Shown: piece by piece, positions 1 through 4,204 of the stretch
How positions within the stretch are numbered: position 1 is the stretch's first letter
How the letters are laid out: every line of letters begins with the position of its first letter
DNA from: Thermoanaerobaculales bacterium
GTDB lineage: Bacteria > Acidobacteriota > Thermoanaerobaculia > Thermoanaerobaculales > Sulfomarinibacteraceae
Direction: 5' to 3'
DNA: 6,651 nt
Assembly (NCBI GenBank): GCA_029932545.1
Contig: JAOZPW010000219.1
Span: 1 to 6,651 of the forward strand
Translations under genes and position numbers: made by a program
The notes under the pieces: generated by a model
Told to the model about the DNA's origin: nothing
The model's input: only the letters and a program-made list of their open reading frames with translations
The model's database searches: none

Positions 1-84
1 GTTGCGCCGTGACCAAAAGCCTCGGCAGACAAACAGGTATGCCCACGATTTTTTCAATCACCAGAGCCTCAAGGATTTGACATA

Positions 85-115
85 TCTCATCCACCAGAAT
101 TGCTCAGATTAGGTG
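85..115 (+). repeat. 31-bp imperfect repeat, copy 1, just upstream of the ATPase gene
   Basis: This segment matches 2361-2391 at 27 of 31 positions, with mismatches scattered singly (positions 9, 17, 24 and 26 of the unit). The shared core includes CCAGAAT, GCTCAG and AGGTG. The copy ends 10 nt before the GTG start of the FlhG-like gene, so its terminal AGGTG may also act as a distant Shine-Dalgarno sequence. Unlike copy 2, it lacks the upstream complementary arm, so it does not form the hairpin seen at 2352-2383. It could be a regulatory site shared by the two blocks or a dispersed intergenic repeat; the sequence alone does not decide. Confidence 0.6.
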
Positions 116-125
116 TTATATTGCG

Positions 126-1064
126 GTGGTGAGTGAGTCTATTCGAGGGACTGCGCCGCGAGTGTGGGCGGTTGGGGGTGGCAAGGGTGGTGTCGGCAAG
201 TCTGTCATCTCCGCCAATCTGGGCGTTGCCCTGGCCCGGAGCAGTCAACAGGTCGTCGTGTTTGACGCCGATCTCGGAGGAGCCAACCTGCACACTCTTC
301 TCGGTATGTCCGAACCACGCCTGGGTCTTGCCGACTTTCTATCGCGGGAAGTTGCCACGTTGCAGGAAGTGCGGGTACCCACGCCGGTCGAAGGCCTCTC
401 GCTGATCAGTAGTACCGGCGGCCCGCTGGACATGGCCAATCCCAAATCCGCACAGAAGGAGAAAATTTTCCGTCACCTCGCTGCCCTTGACGCCGATCAT
501 GTGGTGCTCGATATCGGAGCGGGCTCGGCTTTTAATACGCTCGACTTTTTCCTCTTCGCCGATAGAGGCATTCTGGTCGTTGTGCCGGACCCAACCTCCA
601 TCGAAAACGCCTACCATTTCCTCAAGGCCGCTTTTTACAGAAGGCTCAACCGTGCCAAGCCGGGCGAGGGGGTCCGTGAGGTTGTCGGCCGGGTGATGTC
701 TGAAATCAAAGGCAGAGGCATTCGCTCGCCGCGCGATCTGATAGACAATGTAGCTGAAGAGGACGCCATCGCCGGAGAGTTCCTGGCTCTTCAGGCCAGG
801 ACCTTCAGGCCTGGAATTCTCGTCAATCGGGTGAGGAGGCCAGAGGACTGCAGGCTCGGCGAACAGATAGGGCTCGCCTGCCGGGATTACTTCGGAACCG
901 AGATTGATTTCCTTGGCTGTGTCGATGACGACATCTTCGTCAACCGGTCGATCCTCCAGCGTAGGCCCCATCTTGAGCTGTATCCGAACTCTCCCTTCGG
1001 TCGCTCGATCAACGCTCTGGCCGAGGGTCTGCTGAAGCGTTCTGAGGTTTCAGATGACGATTGA
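126..1064 (+). CDS. MinD/FlhG(FleN)-like P-loop ATPase
   Basis: This 312-aa protein is a deviant Walker A ATPase of the ParA/MinD family and is closest in feel to FlhG/FleN and related MinD-like proteins. Such ATPases switch between monomer and dimer with ATP and position flagella, chemoreceptors, division sites or other cargo. Residues 17-26 hold the deviant Walker A (GGGKGGVGKS, signature Lys20). DADLGGANL at 47-55 follows as switch I, and VVLDIGAG at 126-133 is the Walker B region with Asp129. A helical, charged insertion of roughly 60 residues (about 170-230) precedes the ILVNRV strand. The end (about 300-307, AEGLLKRS) could be a weak membrane-targeting helix, but this is not convincing. 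The start is GTG at 126; a second GTG at 129 is equally possible, and the only ribosome-site candidate is AGGTG at 111-115. The gene overlaps the next by 11 nt, implying translational coupling. No flagellar genes are visible, so the cargo is unknown. Confidence 0.88.
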   Translation: MVSESIRGTAPRVWAVGGGKGGVGKSVISANLGVALARSSQQVVVFDADLGGANLHTLLGMSEPRLGLADFLSREVATLQEVRVPTPVEGLSLISSTGGPLDMANPKSAQKEKIFRHLAALDADHVVLDIGAGSAFNTLDFFLFADRGILVVVPDPTSIENAYHFLKAAFYRRLNRAKPGEGVREVVGRVMSEIKGRGIRSPRDLIDNVAEEDAIAGEFLALQARTFRPGILVNRVRRPEDCRLGEQIGLACRDYFGTEIDFLGCVDDDIFVNRSILQRRPHLELYPNSPFGRSINALAEGLLKRSEVSDDD

Positions 1065-1608
1065 CCAACGTTTGCGTGACCTTCGGCTGTTGGGGCTAGA
1101 TGCCCAGGCCGACGATGCTGATGTGCTCAAGGCCTACAACCGCCGTCGGTCCCTGTACGAGGCTGAGAACCTGGCCACCTACAGCCTGCACAATGAAGAA
1201 TCCCGGCAGCGACTTTTCGCCGATTTAGAGGCTGCTCTGAATCGCTTGGGTGTGACACCTCAAACCCCGAAGGCGATGCCAAAATCGCTGCCACCGGCCG
1301 CCCACCGGCCTGAGTTTTCGGTCGGTTCGGAGCCAGACAGGGACACCTCGCCCGGAGCCTTCATTAGGTACCATCGCCATGCGCAGGGAATCACCCTGGC
1401 TGACGTTGCCCTCGAAACCAAGATTGCCAAGGCCCGCCTTGAGGCTATCGAATCAGAGATCTCGGCCGGTCTGCCGGCGGTGTACGTTCGAGGCTTCGTG
1501 GTCAACCTCGCGAACCTCCTTGGACTGTCCGACCCTGACGGCCTGGCTCGCGCCTACCTGGAGAAGGTTGGGAATCCCCAGGTGAGAGGCAACAAGGTTG
1601 AATCCTGA
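1054..1608 (+). CDS. J-domain-like plus RodZ-type helix-turn-helix protein
   Basis: This 184-aa protein has two parts. Residues 8-65 read like a J-domain fold (an LLGL opening, then VLKAYNRRRSLYE and a helical end at LEAALNRL) but lack the HPD tripeptide needed to stimulate DnaK, so a co-chaperone role is unlikely. A Pro-rich linker (about 68-100) leads to residues 103-172, which match the RodZ-type HTH (HTH_25 style): FIRYHRHAQGITLADVALET, then YVRGFVVNLANLLGL. RodZ uses this domain to bind MreB rather than DNA. No transmembrane segment follows it here, so this is not RodZ itself. The ATG at 1054 has GAGG at 1044-1047, six bases upstream. Overlap with the ATPase gene suggests a functional pair: the protein could be a partner, adaptor or DNA-binding cofactor of the FlhG-like ATPase. 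The domain calls come from pattern recognition and the function is inferred. Confidence 0.85.
   Translation: MTIDQRLRDLRLLGLDAQADDADVLKAYNRRRSLYEAENLATYSLHNEESRQRLFADLEAALNRLGVTPQTPKAMPKSLPPAAHRPEFSVGSEPDRDTSPGAFIRYHRHAQGITLADVALETKIAKARLEAIESEISAGLPAVYVRGFVVNLANLLGLSDPDGLARAYLEKVGNPQVRGNKVES
1584..1589 (+). promoter_or_regulatory. Ribosome binding site deciding a TTG start
   Basis: GAGAGG at 1584-1589 lies 8 nt before TTG 1598. The nearest ATG (1613, in the same frame) has only AAGG about 15 nt upstream. The spacing favours the TTG as the methyltransferase start. The site lies inside the end of the preceding gene. Confidence 0.5.
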
Positions 1609-2290
1609 ATATATGGCCCGGAACATCGAGAATTCGATCGATGAGCGCCGGCGTGCGAAGCGTTTTTTTAACCGGGTGGGCCTGGCTTTTCACGTGATCG
1701 ACCGACGATTGGGGCCTGAGTACCGACGGGCTCTCGAGGTGCTGTCTCTGCCGAAAGAGGCCACGGTCCTGGACATCGGGACCGGTACCGGAACCCTGGC
1801 GGCTGCCTTCGTCGAGCGGGGGCATCAGGTGACCGGTATCGACTTTGCGGAGAGGCTTCTCGAGAGGGCCCGGCGGCGAGTACCATCCGGAGATTTCCGG
1901 CTGATGGATCTCGTTGAGGTCGAGGCCATGCCGGCGGGCTCATTTGACATTGTCTGCCTGGCCTATGTGCTCCATGGTTTGAGTCCCGAACTGAGGAGTA
2001 CGACTTTGCATCATGCCGCCCGTCTGACCCGAAACGGACTGTTGATTTTCGACTACTCATGTCTTGGTCCTTGGTATGTGCGCCTGATCGAGTGGATCGA
2101 GGGACCGTATTACCGGGGCTTCCTTGCCCGTTCCATGGCTGAACACCTCTCGGCGCATCAATTGACGATCGAGCAAAGTGGTGAGACGTCGTCGGTGGGA
2201 GGGTGGTGGTGGGGTAAGGGGAAGAAAGAGGGGGAGCAGGGGAGAGGGAGGGAGGGGGAAAAAGGCGGAAAGGTGAAGGGTGAAGGATGA
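1598..2290 (+). CDS. Class I SAM-dependent methyltransferase with low-complexity tail
   Basis: This 230-aa protein is a probable S-adenosylmethionine-dependent methyltransferase with a Rossmann-like class I fold. The substrate is unknown. Motif I is VLDIGTGTG at 57-65. The acidic residue ending strand 2 is Asp82 (TGID). SFDIVCLAYVLHGL at 115-128 is the motif II/post-II region. The overall layout resembles UbiE/Methyltransf_11-type small-molecule enzymes. The preferred start is TTG 1598, with a good ribosome site; ATG 1613 would remove only five residues. It overlaps the HTH gene by 11 nt, so it is probably the last gene of the operon. Residues 206-230 are almost purely Gly, Lys, Glu, Arg and Gln with no folded-domain character, because the reading frame enters a purine-rich tract. 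A natural end near the Trp run (203-205) followed by loss of the original stop is likely. The core enzyme looks intact. Confidence 0.85.
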   Translation: MNPEYMARNIENSIDERRRAKRFFNRVGLAFHVIDRRLGPEYRRALEVLSLPKEATVLDIGTGTGTLAAAFVERGHQVTGIDFAERLLERARRRVPSGDFRLMDLVEVEAMPAGSFDIVCLAYVLHGLSPELRSTTLHHAARLTRNGLLIFDYSCLGPWYVRLIEWIEGPYYRGFLARSMAEHLSAHQLTIEQSGETSSVGGWWWGKGKKEGEQGRGREGEKGGKVKGEG

Positions 2291-2291
2291 A
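2194..2291 (+). repeat. Purine-rich low-complexity tract with G-quadruplex motif
   Basis: The + strand is almost all A and G here. Positions 2216-2236 and 2238-2265 are pure purine, separated only by C2237. Positions 2230-2258 contain five G-runs of 3-5 G with loops of 1-4 nt, a strong G-quadruplex consensus. The complementary strand is polypyrimidine, so triplex (H-DNA) formation is also possible. The tract is translated as the tail of the methyltransferase. It may also hinder polymerase or ribosome at the end of the operon, but that is inference. Confidence 0.75.
2271..2291 (+). repeat. Three-copy heptanucleotide tandem repeat
   Basis: Three consecutive 7-nt units, AGGTGAA, GGGTGAA and GGATGAA, occupy this stretch. 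The methyltransferase stop TGA (2288-2290) lies inside the third unit. Because seven is not a multiple of three, gain or loss of one unit would change the reading frame and the protein end. Confidence 0.6.
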
Positions 2292-2301
2292 TCGAGAATG
2301 A

Positions 2302-2317
2302 TTCGCGCCGGCGCGAA
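2302..2317. repeat. Perfect 16-bp palindrome downstream of the methyltransferase
   Basis: TTCGCGCCGGCGCGAA is a perfect inverted repeat with no spacer, beginning 11 nt after the stop codon. It is not followed by a T-run, so it is not a standard intrinsic terminator. Being spacerless, it suits binding by a dimeric protein better than an RNA hairpin. The GGCGC half can alternatively pair with GCGCC at 2328-2332. Confidence 0.6.
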
Positions 2318-2351
2318 AGCCTTTTGGGCGCCGAGAATAATGAGACCTAAA

Positions 2352-2383
2352 CTGAGTGATTCTCATCCGCCAGAATCGCTCAG
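2352..2383 (+). repeat. 11-bp inverted repeat (hairpin) overlapping repeat copy 2
   Basis: Arms CTGAGTGATTC (2352-2362) and GAATCGCTCAG (2373-2383) enclose a 10-nt loop. All 11 positions pair as RNA, with one G-U wobble (T2357 with G2378). There is no T-run immediately after; TTTT appears only about 14 nt later, so a classical rho-independent terminator is not supported. It could act as a 3' end stabiliser, a bidirectional stem or a protein-binding palindrome. Confidence 0.5.
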
Positions 2384-2391
2384 GTGAGGTG
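2361..2391 (+). repeat. 31-bp imperfect repeat, copy 2, after the first operon
   Basis: This is the second copy of the sequence at 85-115, with 27 of 31 bases identical. It lies 70 nt after the methyltransferase stop and 160 nt before the response-regulator start, in the same orientation as copy 1. Its first half overlaps the hairpin at 2352-2383. The two copies bracket the three-gene operon. Confidence 0.6.
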
Positions 2392-2463
2392 AGAGAGTTT
2401 TCACAAGACTGATCGTTGCGAGATTTTCGGATGATGGCGGCCTCTTTCTCCTTAAAATAGCGG

Positions 2464-2493
2464 TTGATTCTTTCCCTCCTGATTGGGTAAGAT
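2464..2493 (+). promoter_or_regulatory. Candidate sigma70-type promoter for the response regulator
   Basis: TTGATT (2464-2469) and TAAGAT (2488-2493) are separated by 18 nt, and each matches its consensus at four of six positions. Transcription would start near 2500, giving a leader of about 50 nt before GTG 2551. TAAAAT at 2453-2458 is a closer -10 match but has no good -35. The rest of 2291-2550 holds only the palindrome, hairpin and repeat listed separately; I see no gene or RNA gene in it. Confidence 0.3.
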
Positions 2494-2537
2494 GCGCACC
2501 GCGCGATTCGCCAAAATTGCGTTATGGTTCCACAAAC

Positions 2538-2544
2538 GAGGAGG
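2538..2544 (+). promoter_or_regulatory. Strong ribosome binding site setting the regulator start
   Basis: GAGGAGG at 2538-2544 is a near-ideal Shine-Dalgarno sequence, 6 nt before GTG 2551. The upstream in-frame ATG at 2524 would place this site inside the coding sequence and has no comparable site of its own, so GTG 2551 is the better start. Confidence 0.75.
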
Positions 2545-2550
2545 CCCTCA

Positions 2551-3540
2551 GTGAGTCAACGTGTTCTCATCATCGACGACGAAGCAGAGATTCGAAGAAA
2601 CCTCACCTTTGGTTTGACCCAAGAGGGATATACCTGTACGGCATGCCCGGACGGGATTTCTGCAATCCATGAACTCCACCGTTCCCAGGAAGAGGGCGTG
2701 GGTTACAACTACCTGATCTCCGACATTTTCATGCCGGATATCGACGGGCTCAAGATCCTCAAGGTGATCAAGAGTGAGTTTCCCGATCTGCCGGTGCTGA
2801 TCATTACCGGGTTCGGTGACGAGATGCTGGAAAGCAAGGCGTTGGCTGAGTACAACACCGGTTTTCTCGACAAGCCCTTCGAAATTTCCGAACTGGTCGA
2901 GGCCCTCGATGAACTGACGCCGGGAGCAACCACGGCGGACGAGGCGGCCGGTGGAGCCGGGGACGGAGAGATCCGTGAGGCGATGAGCGCCTACATCACT
3001 CTGCGTATTTCTAATCCCCGACTGGACATGGCCGTCTATCAGGAACTGGTTACGATGGATGGGATTGCCTCCTGCGATGCCGTTCGGGGCGATGTCGACA
3101 TCATCTGTGTTCTGAACGCCTCTTCGGAAGAGGAGATGGCGGCGCTGCAGCAGAGAGTCTCCGAGGTCGAGGGCGTCGAGGTGGTCTCGATGTCTCGGGT
3201 CGAGCGTCCCAAACTGGACCGGGATGTCCACGAGTTCTTGAATATCTACAAGAATGTCGTCAAGTCCGCAGTCGTTCAGCAGGGCTCGAGACCAGCGGAC
3301 CTGAGAAGCTACGTCATCATCGACGTCGACAAGAATTTCATTCAGCAGGTGTTCACGACTCTGTTCTTCCTCGACGAGGTCATGGTCTGCGACATGGTCG
3401 ACGAGGGAACCAAGCTGATCGGTGTCATTTCCCAGGCCGGTGCGTTCGGGAAAACGCCCAAGATCATTGAGAAGCTGAGTCATATCGATGGAGTCTTGCG
3501 GGTCAAGCAGGCAAGCATCATTCAGCTGATGGATATGTGA
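2551..3540 (+). CDS. Response regulator: receiver domain plus two tandem RAM-like domains
   Basis: From GTG 2551 the protein is 329 aa. Residues 3-122 form a complete receiver domain: the acidic pair Asp9/Asp10, phosphoacceptor Asp58 (LISDIFMPDIDG), switch Thr86 (LIITGFG) and Lys108 (FLDKPFE). A loose Ala/Gly/Asp linker (123-140) leads to two regions with the same predicted strand-helix-strand-strand-helix-strand order. The first is at about 146-218 (AYITLRIS, then DAVRGDVDIICVL, then VEVVSMSRV). The second is at about 252-327 (SYVIIDVD, then DMVDEGTKLIGVIS, then VLRVKQASIIQL). Both resemble the Lrp/AsnC RAM ligand-binding fold. They are joined by a helical linker (222-250). No HTH or enzymatic output domain is visible, so phosphorylation probably controls a ligand-binding or protein-binding module. 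No histidine kinase gene lies in the window. The redox operon begins 111 nt downstream in the same direction, which suggests but does not prove a functional link. The receiver call is firm; the RAM call is good by pattern only. Confidence 0.88.
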   Translation: MSQRVLIIDDEAEIRRNLTFGLTQEGYTCTACPDGISAIHELHRSQEEGVGYNYLISDIFMPDIDGLKILKVIKSEFPDLPVLIITGFGDEMLESKALAEYNTGFLDKPFEISELVEALDELTPGATTADEAAGGAGDGEIREAMSAYITLRISNPRLDMAVYQELVTMDGIASCDAVRGDVDIICVLNASSEEEMAALQQRVSEVEGVEVVSMSRVERPKLDRDVHEFLNIYKNVVKSAVVQQGSRPADLRSYVIIDVDKNFIQQVFTTLFFLDEVMVCDMVDEGTKLIGVISQAGAFGKTPKIIEKLSHIDGVLRVKQASIIQLMDM

Positions 3541-3651
3541 CCACAGCAAAACGAAAGCAGAAATTGGCGCCTCTCGAACGGCGTCCGTAGCGGGGTGGCG
3601 ATCTAACGAAAACGGGCGTCCGGGAACCCGCACCTGGACAGTCCTCAATCA
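3541..3651 (+). other. Intergenic gap with short direct repeat before the redox operon
   Basis: This 111-nt gap has no clear promoter or T-tailed terminator. It contains an imperfect direct repeat: CGAACGGCGTCCG (3575-3587) and CGAAAACGGGCGTCCG (3607-3622), 32 nt apart start to start. CGGGAACCCG (3621-3630) is a minor inverted repeat. The repeats could be operator half-sites, but this is weak. Whether the regulator and redox genes share a transcript cannot be told from the sequence. Confidence 0.3.
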
Positions 3652-4200
3652 ATGGATGGTTGTATGAACCAGACAGAAGCTGAATTCAGTTATCGCCTCT
3701 GGCGGCATGATGGTGCGCAGGGAGAGTTGATTCCTCTCCTGCAATCCGCCCAGGACCACTTCGGTTACATCCCCAGAAGAGCGATCAAGTACATCTCCGG
3801 TGTGGCCAAGGTGCCCGAGTCCAAAATTTACGGTGTGATCACCTTTTACAGCCAGTTCCGATTGCAGCCGATGGGCAAACACGCCATCAGGATGTGTACC
3901 GGGACAGCGTGCCACGTCGCCAATGCCGGCATGCTGCTGGAAACTATCGAAGACGAACTGGGCATTGAGGTCAACGGGACGACCGAAGACGGAACCTTCA
4001 CGCTGTTTTCGGTGGCCTGCATCGGTTGCTGCTCGTTGGCGCCGGTGATGATGGTTGACGATGACACTCACGGGAGTCTGACGCCGGTGACGACCCGCCG
4101 AATTGTCCGCAAGGTCCGGAGAAAGACCCTGGCCGGTGAGAAGAAAGCTGCCGCCGAAAAGCCTGAGGAAGACGCAGCGGCGTCTCCGGCGAAGGAGTGA
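3652..4200 (+). CDS. nuoE: NuoE/HydC-like thioredoxin-fold [2Fe-2S] subunit
   Basis: This 182-aa protein belongs to the 24-kDa subunit family (NuoE of complex I, HydC of bifurcating hydrogenases). It carries the N1a-type [2Fe-2S] cluster and docks onto NuoF-type flavoproteins. The ligand pattern is complete: Cys82-x4-Cys87 (CTGTAC) and Cys123-x3-Cys127, with an additional Cys126 inside CIGCC. The helical N-terminal part (LIPLLQSAQDHFGYIP, then VYGVITFYSQF-like at about 60-70) is typical. The tail (about 157-182) is Lys/Glu/Ala-rich and probably disordered, extending beyond the usual family end. The start is uncertain: ATG 3652 and ATG 3664 both have poor ribosome sites, and the second would remove four residues. 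It is encoded 4 nt upstream of the NuoF-like gene, so the two are co-translated partners. The protein is cytoplasmic, with no signal peptide or membrane segment. Confidence 0.93.
   Translation: MDGCMNQTEAEFSYRLWRHDGAQGELIPLLQSAQDHFGYIPRRAIKYISGVAKVPESKIYGVITFYSQFRLQPMGKHAIRMCTGTACHVANAGMLLETIEDELGIEVNGTTEDGTFTLFSVACIGCCSLAPVMMVDDDTHGSLTPVTTRRIVRKVRRKTLAGEKKAAAEKPEEDAAASPAKE
4191..4197 (+). promoter_or_regulatory. Ribosome binding site fixing the NuoF-like start at 4205
   Basis: GAAGGAG at 4191-4197, in the last codons of the NuoE-like gene, stands 7 nt before ATG 4205. A longer reading frame opens at ATG 4103, but it would overlap the upstream gene by about 98 nt and adds only an Arg/Lys-rich stretch with no family resemblance, so 4205 is preferred. 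Confidence 0.8.
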
Positions 4201-4204
4201 ACCG

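Noticed and set aside
77..110. TTGACA at 77-82 as -35 of a promoter for the ATPase gene
   Set aside because: No acceptable -10 lies 16-18 nt downstream; CAGATT is 22 nt away and TATATT 34 nt away.
339..971. 210-codon antisense frame opposite the ATPase gene
   Set aside because: No domain signature or ribosome site; the sense strand encodes clear Walker motifs.
2391..2406. Rex-like redox operator (TTCACAA half-site)
   Set aside because: Only one half matches; the opposite half fits TTGTGA at three of six positions.
2291..2410. Intrinsic terminator after the methyltransferase
   Set aside because: The palindrome and the hairpin both lack a directly following T-run.
2524..2550. Upstream start of the response regulator at ATG 2524
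   Set aside because: The in-frame GAGGAGG at 2538-2544 is ideally placed for GTG 2551, and receiver domains normally begin right at this point.
2548..3648. Long antisense open frame of 366 codons opposite the response regulator
   Set aside because: It mirrors a well-supported receiver protein, has no recognisable domain and a Gln/His/Asp/Val-heavy composition typical of antisense frames in GC-rich genes.
4103..4204. Upstream extension of the NuoF-like gene to ATG 4103
   Set aside because: It overlaps the NuoE-like gene by almost 100 nt, encodes an Arg-rich stretch, and a strong ribosome site favours ATG 4205.
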